This document shows, piece after piece, positions 32,392 to 44,700 of a stretch of DNA of 64,000 bases. Every line of letters starts with the position of its first letter. The stretch's first letter is position 1. Both the position numbers and the translations under genes were made by a program. The stretch is from Collybiopsis luxurians FD-317 M1 (lineage: Eukaryota > Basidiomycota > Agaricomycetes > Agaricales > Omphalotaceae). Under the pieces are notes generated by a model. It did no database searches. It had not been told where the DNA came from and saw only the letters and a program-made list of their open reading frames with translations. The stretch lies in contig KN834769.1 in NCBI GenBank assembly GCA_000827265.1, positions 357,996 through 421,995 of the forward strand. Reading direction: 5' to 3'.

Positions 32392-33838
32392 AGAAGCTTC
32401 TCCTTGATGTTCTGGCTCATCTTTTGAAACCTGGTCCAAATATATTCTTTAACAGTCGGTATGAAGAGACCTCTTCACATTGTATTGAAGGTCTCTTTTT
32501 TCTTCCAAGAGGAAAAGTTTGGATGCTGTTTTTTGGACTGCACTCAGTTTTGAAAATTCCAGATCATGGTTTCACCAACATCACAGTCCGCCATGCATCT
32601 TTTGTTGAATTTTTGTCTGACAAAAAGCGTTCTGGGAGCTACTATGTAGACAAATCACTGGAGGCACGACATGAGCAGATTGCATTTTACCTGCTGAAAC
32701 GTGTTGCATTTTCAATCAAGAATGACCAAAATCTTCAGTTGTAAGTGCCACTCTTTTACCTTTTGTGTTTCATTCCACCGATCTTACTTGTGCCAGCATG
32801 AACTCAGAATTTGATCTCTATGCATGGGATTACTGGTATTTTCATTGCCAGGAGGTTGGCAGATTGCTTAGCCAGAGAGTTCTCCTTCTCAGTGCATTGG
32901 ACCACCTTGACATTACCAGCTTTCTGAATGCTGCAATTAAGCGCCAGAAAACCAGCTTACAAGCAAGTATTTCTTCTCTTGAGAAATGCCTCTCTGCTCT
33001 CAATGATATTGCTGAGTGGTCTCAATATGTCAGTCTTTCTCTCCTTTCTTTCCCATGACCTGTGGTACTCATTCCAATATTAGAGCCCAGAATATACATG
33101 GGGGCTCCATACATTGACCAAGAAATATTCCCTGTTTAAACAAGGATTCCGAGTTGAGATAGTACCTGGCAATGATAGGGACAGTCTAATGAAGGCTATC
33201 CTGGTATTCAAATACAGTCTTGGCTTGTGCCAAACCCCTGCTCCATCTCAGATCATATCTGCCCTGCTAGATAATGGGTTAAGCTCAGCTCAAGTTGCAA
33301 ATATTTTACATTCTCCCTGGCCCTGTCCACATATCCTACCTTTGAATCAGACCAATTTAGGTTCTGATGAGTACAGGCTGGGGCCTCATTCTGATACTGT
33401 TGCCATTGAATTTGCTGAATGCAACAAGCACATCTGGTTACAATGTCTGCGAATTCTTCAAAAGCCAGTGCAAAACCCTAAAGATGTCACACTCTATGCC
33501 AAGTCTCAGTGGGTCAGCCACCTGGTGAAATTTCAATATTCATCTTCAGAACAGAAAGAGATGGTTCAAGTGTTGATGAAGAATCTTTCTGCTATAAATA
33601 CTAGTGCAGATGCAATGAAAGTGATTACATGGGTCAAGGTACTATGGGATTTTAAGCAATTTTCCTTATAGAATTTCTCATGATTGATTTTTCTTAGGAC
33701 TCCGGGTATGCTGGTCAGATTGAAGCTCTTCACAAGCGGTTACGGGAGCTCGAGAACATGGAGATGTGGGAAGAACTAGAACCGAAGAAACAATGGACCA
33801 ATGAATTATTTTGTGGCCTCAAGTTAAAACTTTGGTAA
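32392..33838 (+). pseudogene. NLR copy D: 5'-truncated NACHT-NLR (C-terminal half)
   Basis: Homology starts inside exon 2 (LLLDVLAHLLKPGPNIFF) immediately after a Doa10-derived 20-mer. It continues through exon 2 to 32740, exon 3 32797-33028, exon 4 33084-33638 and exon 5 33698-33838, all in phase. No N-terminal motif or NACHT domain is present. The C-terminal half is clean, including the closing motif QWTNELFCGLKLKLW before TAA. If transcribed it could make a NACHT-less C-terminal fragment of roughly 420 residues; no start or promoter is evident. Confidence 0.8.
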
Positions 33839-34274
33839 AAGGCAGCAAGCACTTCGCAGACTAGTCACTGCCAGTCATGAACACAACTATTACACCCACA
33901 ACTTGATACTACAAGCAAGATCTTCAAACATAGGTATCATGAAGAAATATACAAACTTGTACTTTCAGTTGCATCCGAGTCAATAGTATATCCAGTTCTT
34001 GGACTAATCTTATCACTTCGGGAAGTAAGTCTCTTGAGTGCAAATGCTCAAGCCCTTCTTGCCTCTAGCTATTACTAGTTTCTCTCTGCACGTCCTTGAG
34101 CAAACATACAAGGTCAGATTTTACGAGTTCTCCATCATTAACACCTCGTTCAGAGCCCTGGCTATCATCGAGTGCGTCCAGTCGTTACATTTGCTTTACG
34201 AGTAAAGAAGTTCATTCATTCGAAGACTCGTACACTAAGTAGAAACAAAAAAAAAAGGAGAGCGGGCTCTAGCC
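33839..34274. repeat. NLR cassette 3' flank
   Basis: Non-coding. It shares TGTACTTTCAGTTGCATCC and following words with positions 70-110, and further blocks with 43040-43200 and 48960-49200. It marks the spacer between an NLR and the next Doa10 relic. Confidence 0.5.
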
Positions 34275-35975
34275 TTGTCTGCGAGTTACTTGCATGACCA
34301 CCTCAGGTACAATAGGCCCGCCCAACGACCCAACGCCCGGATTCTCAGGACAGCGATACCTTGCTTCGTATTAAACTTGAAAGTAGAGTTCAACAGCACC
34401 GCTGACGAGAGAAGGAATGACACCCCCCCAAGATGGCCATTTGAAAGGATCCGACAAGCGATAGCAGCCCGCGCTTGGCGATCAACCACCACGTCGAAGC
34501 TCGAGACTCCTCATTTCTACATCTCTGCCTACGCTTATTGAGACGACCGACAGCTCTTCCAGCAATCAGACATGCTCGGATCATGTAATACCCAAAACAA
34601 ACGGCATAAATATCGTGGACTTGGACTAGACTTTGAAGATATACCAAAGAATTTTCGTCCAAGAAGAATCGGAAGCACCAGTGAAACTCCACAGCAGAAG
34701 CCTCCGCAAGAGCGTGACCAGGCCGCCTCATTTACCGATTCATCAGCGGTGGGGACGGCAATAGTGGCGCGCATTTCTCTAGGGATAGCTGTATAATACC
34801 ATCAGTATTAGGGCCAAGTCTGAATGTGCCATTGTAATCGTCAACGAGCACACTCACATCGTAGCTTGGTTCATGTATGATACAGGAAACGACCACGTAT
34901 TCGGAGTGCACTCCTCACCTCAGTGGCAATGGCCTCAGTATGACGTGAGACGTAAATGTCTTCCGAATCGTTTCCAAACGACGATCGCGATCCCCTGAAG
35001 AGCTCTGCGAAGGCGGAAGTAAGCCATGGTGTATGTTGCACCAGGGTCCAGGAGCAGAAGGCCCATCGGGACGTTGGACAATGGTTCTCTGCGACGTTTC
35101 AACTAAGTACAGATCGGCAACAACAAGAAAGCAGGACGTACCGGGTCTTCTACAGGAAAGAAAGTACAACCTCGTCCATGTTACCCCCCTGAGGTAGGAT
35201 CAACGACGGATTACTGGGACCTTCATCAGCCTCATGTCCAGCCAGATTCTCGGTATCGTCATTATTTTCCATTCTTTCCAGGAATTGGTCACGTAGAGCG
35301 ATAGTTTTGGAACGATGGCCTTCAGTTTTCAAACTGGACAGGTCCTCTGGAGCTCGCTAAGAAGCAATGCTAGGTGACGCGAGGGAAGTTTTCGTCTTTG
35401 GCAAGAAGGACGCAGACATCGGGGGGGGGAGACCTGAGCCCAGCTTCGAGAATACTGAGTAAAGTAGTTGGAAGGGGGGGAAGGGCGGCAGAGGGGTGAG
35501 CCAAGTCTGGGTATAACAGAATTGAGGGAAGTGCTGGCCGTCGAATCGGTAATCCATAGCGAAATGGATAGAAACTAGTCGCAGGGAGATTAAGGTCTCA
35601 AAAGAAGAGGCTAAGTTATGCCTCCCAAAACTAATGGTTCGGATGTCGTTGAAAAACAGGTAGCAAAAGTCGATTATTTTTACTAGTAAGAGCGAGCGAC
35701 GTGGTCGAGCTGGACGAAATTTAGATGAAAACGAACCTCAAAATGGCTAGAATTCTGAACTCACCAGTCCTGGTGGATATACCAAATGGTCCCAGAGCAT
35801 TTGCGGGGATGAAAGAGAGGTTGATCAGAGTGAGCAAGAAGGATGTAATTCGGGTCATGATCAGACAAATCTCCCACGGACTGGAAACGCGTCTGAGGCG
35901 CATCAAACACGACAAAATTTGGCAGCGGCAAAGCCAGCCAACTCAAAATACCAGGACGATCCAGAAGGTAGGTCA
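34275..35975 (-). pseudogene. Doa10/Ssm4 relic R5, divergent to NLR E
   Basis: On the minus strand this is collinear with the full protein. A RING-CH remnant lies near 35900-35760 (DQPLFHPRKCSGTIWYIHQD); its third Cys ligand is changed to Arg and the first CxxC is missing. A Ser/Pro linker lies near 35400 and an acidic segment near 35330-35160 (KTIALRDQFLERMENNDDTE). Then YRKPGTSCFLV and, at 34730-34290, the polytopic C-terminal part (VHDIYAVCFGYYMIRACLIA). It has many frame breaks. The largely complete order makes it useful for recognising the other fragments. Confidence 0.7.
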
Positions 35976-36219
35976 TGACAATGACGCAGTGGGATGAGAC
36001 CTAGTTCTGTACTGTTGCCAAGGCCAAGAATTCGACGGAGGAGGTTCTCAGGTGTCGATTATAGAGTAGAGGTGAAGTGGATGAGTTGGGGACGTCAATC
36101 GCAACATCACAACCACTACTAGTAATTGAAAAGTAGTCAATTAATGTCACGAAGGTGTTCTCCGCTCAATAACTCTGGTGTTTCGTTCTCGTGCAACAAC
36201 CTTCCTTTCTCCCCGATAC

Positions 36220-37262
36220 ATGTCCTCTCTCTTATCGAACGCGCAAGGCGTTATCCACGGCGGAACGTTCAACAGTGTTGCCGGAGACCAATATAACTTG
36301 CAGCTAAATCAGGATTCTCGTGCGTATCCAGTTCTGTGCCTTACCAATTCCCTGAGCTGAGTGTGCTATTCTACGTAGCTGGAAAAGGCCTTGAAATACT
36401 TGATCAGAACGCTGTAGTCGGCGCTGCTTATGACGCCGAGCAGCGTTTCCCTCCTCCGAACTGTTATCCCGGCACTCGTACCGAGACGCTCGAGATTCTG
36501 CGAAAGTGGGTCAGCGACAGTACAAGCACAACTTTCATCTACTGGCTCTATGGCGCCGCAGGCCTTGGTAAATCTGCTATAGCTCAAACCGTCTCAGAAG
36601 AATTCGCCAATAGCCATCTCGCCGCCAGTTTCTTCTTTTCACGCGCAGACCCTACACGAAACAATTTACAACATTTCTTCATTACCATTTCTCTTCACCT
36701 GACGACGTATCATGTTCTTGGACCTATTCTCTCAGAGTATATTGATCTTACCATCCGTCGCGAATGCAGAATTGTCCACGCCAAACTCGAGCGACAGTTC
36801 CAGGAACTCGTAGTTAAGCCTTGTAATCAATTGATCACAAAACAATGGAGGAAACTTCCTCGATTGATAATAATTGACGGGCTGGATGAATGCGTTTATT
36901 CGCGAGGCTAAATATAGCTCAACGGTGCCGTTCAAATTCCTCATTTGCAGCAGGCCTGAGCCGCGCATTCACAATGCGTTTGATCACCTAGACTTTCATG
37001 CCATAGTAGCTCGCGGTGACCTCGGCGACGCATTCGAATCCGGGAAGGACATTGCCAGGTTCCTGCGCCACGAATTCAATAGAATTTGACAAGAACATGG
37101 GCATATTATGGCGCATGTATGCAAAGACTGGCCCGGCAGAGAAATTATTCAACAACTTGTTCAGAGGGCATGCGGCCAGTTTATATACGTAACCACTGTC
37201 CTCAAGTATGTCGGAGATTACCGTCGTTTGCCTACTGAGCAGCTAAAAACCATTCTCAACAT
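36220..37262 (+). pseudogene. NLR copy E: frameshifted and truncated NACHT gene
   Basis: Exon 1 (36220-36319) encodes SNAQGVIHGGTFNSVAGDQ and splices normally to 36379. Walker A is GAAGLGKS and Walker B LIIIDGLDEC. Directly after it about 32 bp are deleted relative to copies A, C and F, joining GAATGCGTT to ATTCGCGAGG and shifting the frame. A later CGA-to-TGA change (TTTGACAAG at 37086) adds a stop. Homology ends at 37262 (ILNIK), where the sequence joins the acid-linker part of a Doa10 relic. Confidence 0.85.
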
Positions 37263-37560
37263 CAAGTGGAAGGGAAGCGCAGCGTTGTCCATGTTACCCT
37301 CATCTCGCTCATTCTCCTGAGGCGGGACGAACAGTAGATTACTGGGATCTTCATTGACCTCATGTCCATCTAGGGTCTTGGTATCGTTGTTATTTTCATT
37401 TCCTTCAAGCAATTGGTCACCTAGAGCGATAGTCCTGACACAATTTCCAAGCTGGACAGCTACGTGACGCAAGTGAAAATTTGGTCTTTGGTGAGAAGTA
37501 CTCAGACATTGGGGGGCCTTCGGAGCGAGCATGTGGTCAAACTTGATCAAAATCAGATCA
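37262..37560 (-). pseudogene. Doa10/Ssm4 relic R6, between NLR E and NLR F
   Basis: The minus strand reads TIALGDQLLEGNENNNDTKT, then LDGHEVNEDPSNLLFVPPQ, the acidic linker segment found in relics R2, R5 and R8. It is fused at 37262 to truncated NLR E and points away from NLR F. Confidence 0.65.
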
Positions 37561-37859
37561 AAATCACTGCCAAAAAGCCAGGAATCTTAGACGTACCCGG
37601 TAAATATAGAGCAGAAAGAGTCATTGATCAGGCTCTGCTAGAGCAAGCAAGAGGAATATCAACGTCGTGATTCGGGTCAGACGACTTTGCCGTGAACCAA
37701 AAGTGCACTTGTGACACAGTACAATTTTGCTGCTGGCAGCATGCAGCAGGTAGTGTTTACGGGTCTCGGGAGTTGATCCAGCTTAAAGCAAATCATGATA
37801 CGTAAGTCAAAATAAGTTGCTGTGCTCAGCGCCTTGGAATGATCTGAAGGTGTCCAGAC

Positions 37860-37913
37860 TCCACTGTTTGATAGTTCTCCACTGCTTGATAGTTCTCCAT
37901 TGCTTGATAGTTC
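37860..37913 (+). repeat. 18-bp tandem repeat, three units
   Basis: Three near-perfect units of TCCACTGCTTGATAGTTC lie at 37860-37877, 37878-37895 and 37896-37913, ending 45 bp upstream of the NLR F start. TTGATAG also occurs once in the corresponding region of copy B. It could affect the promoter or 5' leader of this copy only. Confidence 0.85.
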
Positions 37914-37958
37914 TGGCGCTTCTTTCTCATGCAGCAACCTTTCTTCCTTCCCTGATAC

Positions 37959-40633
37959 ATGTCCTCCCTGCTATTGAAAATGCAAGAGATTATCTACGGC
38001 GGATCGTTCAATAGTGTTGCCGGTGACCAATATAACTTGCATCTAAATGAGGATTCTCGTACGTATTCACTTCTGTTCTTACCTATTACCTGAACTGAGC
38101 GCTGTCCCACATGCCTACTAGCTGGAAAAGGCCTTGAGATACTGTATGAGGAAGCAGTGGTTGGCGCTGCTTACGACGCCGAGCAGCGTTTCCCTCCTCC
38201 GAACTGTTATCCCGGCACTCGTACCCAGACGCTCGAGATTCTGCGGAATTGGGTCAGTGACAGTACAAAAACAGCTTCCACCTACTGGCTCTATGGTGCC
38301 GCAGGCCTTGGTAAATCTGCCATAGCTCAGACCATCTCGGAAGAATTTGCCAATAGCCATCTCGCTGCCAGTTTTTTCTTTTCACGCACAGACCCTACAC
38401 GAAATAATTTGGAACATTTCTTCACCACCATATCTCTTCAGCTGGCGGCATCTCATGTCCTTGGACCCATTCTCTCAGAGTTTATTGATCTCACTGTCCG
38501 TCGCGAACGCAATATTGTCCACGCCCCTCTCGAGCACCAGTTCCAGGAGCTCATCGCCAAGCCTTGCTATCGACTCACCGCAGAACAATGGAAGAATCTA
38601 CCTCGGTTGATTATTATTGATGGGCTGGATGAATGCGTCGACATTCCATCGCAGGAGCATCTCCTTTCTATCCTTCGCAAGGCTAAATCGGACTCAACAG
38701 TGCCGTTCAGGTTTCTTATTTGCAGCAGGCCTGAGCCACGCATTTGCAATGCATTTAATCACCAGGATTTTCGTACAATGGTAGCTCGCAGTGATCTTGG
38801 CGAAGCATTCGAGTCCGGAATGGACATTTCCAGGTACCTCTGCGAGGAATTCAACAGAATTCGACAAGACCGTGGGTGTGTTATGGCACATGTCCCTGAA
38901 GACTGGCCCGGAAAAGAAATTGTACAGCTCCTAGTTCAGAGGGCATGTGGCCAGTTTATTTATGCAGCCACTGTCCTCAAGTATGTTGGCAATTATCATA
39001 GTTTGCCCACTGAGCAACTAGATATAATTCTCAACATCACTGTTGAAGATTATAACTCACCTTATCCTGACCTGGACCTGCTATACCTGCAGATTCTTTC
39101 TGCATGCAAGCAGAAGGAACTTCTCCTCGAGATTCTAGCTCATATTTTGAGACCTGGTCCAGGGTTATTCTTTGATGATCAGTTCGCAAAAACCAGTTCC
39201 AAATGTATTGAAGGACTCTTTTTCCTCCCAGAGGGAAAAGTTTGGACACTGTTTTTTGGACTACACTCAGTTTTGAACATTCCAGATAATGATCATGACA
39301 ATATCACAATCCGCCATGCATCTTTTGTTGAGTTTTTGTCTGATAAAAAGCGCTCTGGAAGCTACCATGTGACTAAATATTCACAAGAGGCACGACATGA
39401 ACAGATTGCATTCTATCTGTTGAAACGTATCTCATTTTCAATTAAAGATTATCAACATCTGAAGTTGTAGGTGTCACTCCTATGCTTTTTGCATTTGACA
39501 GAACTGATTTTGCTTGTCCCAGTATGAACTCAAAGTTCGATCTCTATGCATGGGATTGGTGGTACCTTCATTGCCAGCAGACCCGCACATTTCCAAGCGG
39601 CAGACTTCTTAGTACATTGGAAAACTTTAACATCACTGACTACGTGAATGCTGTGGCAAAGCGTAGAAATACTACTAGTTTAACAACATATGCTTCTTCC
39701 ATCACAGCATGCTTCCATTCTCTCAGCAGTATTGAAAAGTGGATCAAAGAAATTGTCAGTCTTTCCTGTCTTTGTCTTCCTTCATCTGTGCTAGCCCTTA
39801 TGTAATTTTCTTTGTCCATAGATCCATGGAAGATCTCTACCAGAAAATTTACTAGAATGTTTCAATGCACTGGCCAAACAATATTCCCAGTTTGACCGAG
39901 GACTCAGAGTGCAGATAGTACCTGCAAGTGATAGGGACAGTCTGATGACGGCCATCGCAGTACTCAAATATGATCTTTGCCTATTTGACTCCAATGCAGA
40001 GATAATATCTGCACTGCTGGATATTGGGCAAGATAATGCACTCACCTCAGCCCAAGTTGGAAGAATTTTACATTCTCCCTGGTTCTGTCTGCCTATCCTG
40101 CCTTTGGATTCCAATTATATTCCCAAGTCAAGCCTTCATTCTGATACTGTTATAACCATTGAATTTGCAGAGTATCACAGATGTATTGGGCTGCAATGTC
40201 TAAAAATTCTTCAAAGCCCATCCCAAAAGAATGAGGATGTGGTAGCCTATGCCAGGTCTTGGTGGATCAGCCACCTGGTGAAATATCCACGGTCACCTTC
40301 AGAACAGACCGAGATTTTCGGAGCTTTGATGCAGAATCTTTTTGGTATACAAACCAGCGAGGATGCAAGAAAGGCAATTGAGTGGGCCAAGGTATGAGGT
40401 TTTATCCAACTTTCTTTTGTAAAATCCTGCACAGCTGTTTTTTCCCCTAGGACTCTGGGTACGCTGGTCAGATCAAAGCTCTCCATGAGCGGTTGCATGA
40501 GCTCGAGGGTCAGGAGGAGGGGAGATGCAAGCCTGAGGGGCTGGGGACCAAGGATACTATGGAGGACCAGAAAGAAACAAGACCCAAGAAACGATGGACC
40601 AATGAATTATTTTGTGGTTTTAAACTTTGGTAA
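37959..40633 (+). CDS. NACHT-domain NLR-like protein F (intact)
   Basis: Exons are 37959-38058, 38122-39466, 39523-39754, 39822-40391 and 40451-40633, predicting 809 residues. Intron 2 uses the donor GTAGGT. The N-terminus is MSSLLLKMQEIIYGGSFNSV followed by AGDQYN, so the usual SNAQG part has changed while the GGSFNSVAGD core is kept. Walker A is GAAGLGKS, Walker B LIIIDGLDEC, then FLICSRPEP. The C-terminal half is as in copy A. The tail is Glu/Lys-rich and ends in KKRWTNELFCGFKLW, the terminal motif also seen in D and G. A sedolisin fragment and a GNAT gene follow on the same strand. Confidence 0.87.
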
Positions 40634-40732
40634 AGGTAGCATTGAGCAAGTACTTTGCAGGCTGTTCACCGACCTAGTGGTGGTCATTAACACGATGGTT
40701 ACACTTGCAATAGATGAATGCGCCCAATGATG

Positions 40733-40868
40733 CTACCTACCAGATGCTACAAACGGAATGGATGTCGGATGTGGCATGAACAAATTCAGCGCTAGAACTG
40801 CCAGTGGTCGGGATCCAGTGACAGGTTTGGGAACACCTAATTTCGTGAAGTTACAGGCTGTTATTTGA
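40733..40868 (+). pseudogene. Sedolisin C-terminal fragment
   Basis: One frame reads GCGMNKFSARTASGRDPVTG, then LGTPNFVKLQAVI and a stop. This is the characteristic sedolisin ending (GWDPVTGLGTPNF), whose residues contribute to the Ca2+ site region. Only about 45 codons remain. It lies between NLR F and a GNAT gene, the same position as the larger fragment at 54447-54757. Confidence 0.7.
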
Positions 40869-41343
40869 AAAAAGATCTAGTTGTTTACCACACGTATATA
40901 CTGTACATGAGCGATTAAATGATACTGCAAACCCCGAGACTTCTGGAAAATCTGGATGATTCAAAATATGTAGAAGGGATTTCTGGCAATAACACATACT
41001 TAACCGTTCCATTCGTGCCTCCGTTGCATAAAATTTTGGACCCCTCCAGTCACTGTATGCTTCAATTTCAGGTCCTCTGACCTCAATGTGCACCCGGCCC
41101 GGTTATTTTTTGGTTATGATAACTTATTGTGCCGAGTCAGTGAACTTATTCCCGTTGCATGATTTCTCGACCTCTCCAGTCATATGCTCAAATTCAGATC
41201 CTCTGACCTCAGTGTACATTCAGTGACAAATTGTTGTAACAAAAAATATCTACGCCAGGTGTATATACCCAGGGCGCCGATACATTCTCTCGGTTATAAG
41301 GCAGCCTACCACTGTTAAATACATATGCGTATTCAGTTCTACG

Positions 41344-42180
41344 ATGCCCTCCACTCTTATTCTCTCCCGCGCGGATGAAGCTGACATCGACGGATTCCTG
41401 GATTGTCTCTATCCTGCCTTTAGAGGTAACGATCTTGGGACAGTGTTCTTTGGTTATGACACACCGGCAAGTAGGGCAAGTGCAAAGGAGCGTATCGCAG
41501 CATCTATGAAGAAAGGCGGACAGAATGTGTGGCTCAAGGTTGTTGAGCAAGAGACTGGGAAGATAATTTCCGGATCGTGGTGGATGGTCAGCGGCCGTTG
41601 ATCTGCTGCATTCTATACGTATTATAATAGATCTCATGACGCGTTCTCCTTCCTAGATTTACCCCAACTGGGTCCCGTCAGACGATCTCACGGAAGGTGC
41701 TGCAGCGAAAGTAACAATCGATTACCTCGAAAATGAAGATAAAATCAGGGCCGAGACGCTGTTGAGAGATTTGTTGACACGAAGGGCCAGATATACTCAT
41801 ACTCATCCTCACGTTTGTAAGTCTTGAATTTGAACTTTATTCCCACTCCGTGCAAAGTCCATTGAACCTTTCCCTCAAAAAATTGACTGATAGTGCTTGC
41901 CTTCCTCTTTACCGACCCTCCCTACCAAAAGCTCGGTGCCGGAAGTTTGCAGGTTGAGTGGGGAATTACACTGGCGAATGAACTGTTTGTACCTTGGTAT
42001 GTGGAAGCGACGCCAACGGGCCACCATCTATATGCCAAATCCGGCGCGAAAGATTTGGAGAGGGTGCGATTGGAGGCCAGGAGTCCTAGTGATCTGAATG
42101 GAGGAACCTGGATTAGTGAATACACCATGATGCAAAGGAAGCCACTGAAAGTAGCCATTAGTACAAAAGCCAGAAGTTAG
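41344..42180 (+). CDS. GNAT-family acetyltransferase-like protein, copy 1
   Basis: Exons are 41344-41586, 41657-41816 and 41894-42180, predicting 229 residues with consistent phases. The last exon carries the GNAT signature region: LLAFLFTDPPYQKLGAGSLQ (acetyl-CoA-binding Q/R-x-x-G-x-G/A pattern), then VEWGITLANELFVPWYVEAT and GHHLYAKSGAKDLERV. Such proteins transfer acetyl groups to small molecules or proteins; the substrate is unknown. It closely matches the copy at 55231-56049, with the flanking sequence duplicated too. There is no signal peptide or TM helix. Confidence 0.85.
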
Positions 42181-42239
42181 AAACAACTGGTAGCACAGCG
42201 TTAAATTCACTACTGTAAACCGAGTGCAAGAGACATCGC

Positions 42240-43090
42240 AGTCGCGTTATAGTTTAAATCTCTCCAGGTATGGACTATTGAGAAGTGTAAAAATGAGCAA
42301 TAGGAAGGCTATGAACCTACGACGCACACCAGAGAAATCTGAGATCTTCCGGACTTCCATCGCCTTAGCAACTGAGTACGCTACCTTTCCCTCCTTGACA
42401 ATTCTCCTCTTGTCTGTAACGAGACACTTACCATGCGAAGGCCGTTTCCATTGGATAATACCAGAAAAAGTGATTTGGCAAATTTCAAGTCAGAGTGCAT
42501 GCTTGATGGTGTTTTCGGTTGGGCTTACCTTACCACTTTCAGGAGCAACTCTCTTCAATTTAAATGGTCGTGTCACGAAGCGGTTTACAGCGGAGTGGCT
42601 TTCAAGAACACGGTAATCAGTTTAGGCAGAGTCTGGTCCCAATCGACAGAGTTAATTAAATAGTCTACTGGTACAAGCAGGATACTCACCTGGTCCCAAT
42701 CGACAGAGAGGTCAAGATAGGGACTCAGGTTATAGGTGGTAGGTATATATACTGTAGTAAGCTGTAAGAGAGACTAATGCTACTGGAGGATAAGACGAGA
42801 AACTAATGCTACTGGAAGACAATAGCTAGGTGACAGCTACGAGAATAAAAGGTATGGAGCATGTGGTCATGCGACAGATGCGAGAAGAGAAACAAGGACA
42901 GTTCATTAATAAAACAATGACAGTGGGAACGAAATAGAAAAAGAACAATGATACCGTGTGGAGTGGAGATAGGGAGGAGTTGTATGTCCAAAAGGTATTG
43001 ATATGAAAGTTAGTCATAAACGCGGTCATGTGAAAGATGTATAGTAAAAGAGAAATGAATAGGGGTTAGGAATGGATGTTCGTACCAGCT
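42240..43090. other. GNAT 3' flank plus F-box gene fragment
   Basis: About 42360-42440 encodes ATFPSLTILLLSVTRHLPCE, matching residues around 57463-57510 of the intact F-box-type gene at 56809. The rest of that gene is missing. 42470-42540 then matches the flank near 48960-49040. From 42660 on I see no gene. Confidence 0.55.
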
Positions 43091-43240
43091 TTATGACAGG
43101 TCGAGCCTTCCTTGCCTCCAGCCTCCTCCCTCATGGCCTATAAAATTGGCCTCTCCAATGAACAAAGCCAGCATCTTCTTCAGCACCAATACAAGGCTGG
43201 ATTTAACGGGTTCTTCATAGTTAACACCTGCTTGAAGCTC

Positions 43241-43268
43241 TGAGTGCTGAGTACTGAGTACTGAGATA
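43241..43268 (+). repeat. Short tandem repeat TGAGTACT
   Basis: Three to four imperfect 8-bp units (CTGAGTGCTGAGTACTGAG...). It is simple sequence within the NLR cassette spacer. Confidence 0.6.
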
Positions 43269-43439
43269 GACAGGTCCGTCATTCCATTGGCATTCAATGT
43301 ACCATAACAGCATAGATTCTCTGAAACGTCCCTATCAATTAGAAGTCCCTTGTACATGTATGATAATTCTTCATTACACGCAGATCAGCTGCTACAAAAT
43401 CTAGCACTCCCTCTTCGATGTTAATCCCCTCCAATATCT

Positions 43440-44700
43440 GCTGGACAAACCCATCATCAAGTTTAGCTTAGATGTCCGATTCTTGAGTCTCGTCTCCACC
43501 CAAAACTCTTTGTGTCTGACTGCCGGCGGCCGCGACCGCCAGCATCTCGCAGAGAGCGAACGTGTGCGTAAATGCAATCAGACAGAACAGCCCAGAATAA
43601 ACATATGCAACTATACTTAGTGTTAGCCTTGAATCCATAGGAGAAAAAAAGAATAGCTCGTACAAATGAATGTCCAATCAACATGACGACCCACCAAGGG
43701 AAAGAAATAGTAGTCCACGCCATAAAATATAAGGACAGGAAGTAGGATTATGACGGTAGTACTTCCAGCCGCAGGTCCGATAATGTCTGGAGTCACGGCA
43801 ACAGGGTCCGGACGCGTCCAGCCATTGAACTTGATTTTAACAAAAAAAAATCATCAATTCATAGACTCGCATACAGAACAGCAACAAAAACATACCATCG
43901 ACCAGAGTAGCAATATGATTCCACGAAAGATGGGCATGTAAGTCGCCTTAACAGGCCATAGCAGTCCGCGTTTCACAGCTAGCCACTGTAACGAAGCATG
44001 AGGTCCTTCAGTTCTCTGCTTCTGCCTACTCTTGTCAGAGGATCGACAGCCTTTCCTCGGCTTTGTCCGTGAATGATACGGAACAACGACCACGTCTTCG
44101 GTGGCCACTCCTCTTCTCTGTGACGTTTACCGAGGAGTGTACGACGTGAGACGTAAATGTCTTGCCAGTCCTTTCCAAACAACTATCGTAATTCTCTCCA
44201 AGGATTTCCGAGGGCGGAAGTAGGTCATGGTGTACGGTAATGCCAAATTGAGGAACAAAAGGTCAATTGGAATACTAGACAAGGGCTCTCTGCAATATTC
44301 GAATTAGGCATTTATGACGGACCTGGTCTTCCACAGGAAGGGAAACATGACCTGCCGGTCGAAGAAAAGAAGGCCCGCTACAGTGGCAGCAGCGCAGGCG
44401 ACGACATGATTCCACTGATACAGATTTTGAGGAACCGCACCAAGGCGTCTCGGTCAAGTATATCGCATATTGGATGCGAGTCTTGATCCTGCGGGTCTTT
44501 TATGAACCACATTGCTCCGGGATGCATTACACTTTGACAACCCGAGAGCAATACAGCGACCGAGTACCTAAAGAGCAAAATAAATGAGCCGTGAACAACA
44601 AAGGTAACCGAGAGGACCAGCCAACCATTGATAGGATATCGTACTGAGCAGGGCTTGATAAAGGAATTCCATACTTGATGCATACGAGGCAGAAGGGGAT
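43440..44700 (-). pseudogene. Doa10/Ssm4 relic R7 (C-terminal membrane half), divergent to NLR G
   Basis: This is the best diagnostic Doa10 fragment. On the minus strand 44580-44400 reads SVAVLLSGCQSVMHPGAMWF, IKDPQDQDSHPICDILDRDA, LVRFLKICISGIM, a conserved loop of Doa10/MARCH6. Near 44300-44140 come PIDLLFLNLALPYTMTYFRP and WKGLARHLRLTSY. The C-terminal part follows at 43820-43450 with NGWTRPDPVAVTPDIIGPAA and FPWWVVMLIGHSFVRAILFF. Several frame breaks and missing exons make it non-functional. The N-terminal RING half is absent. Confidence 0.8.
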
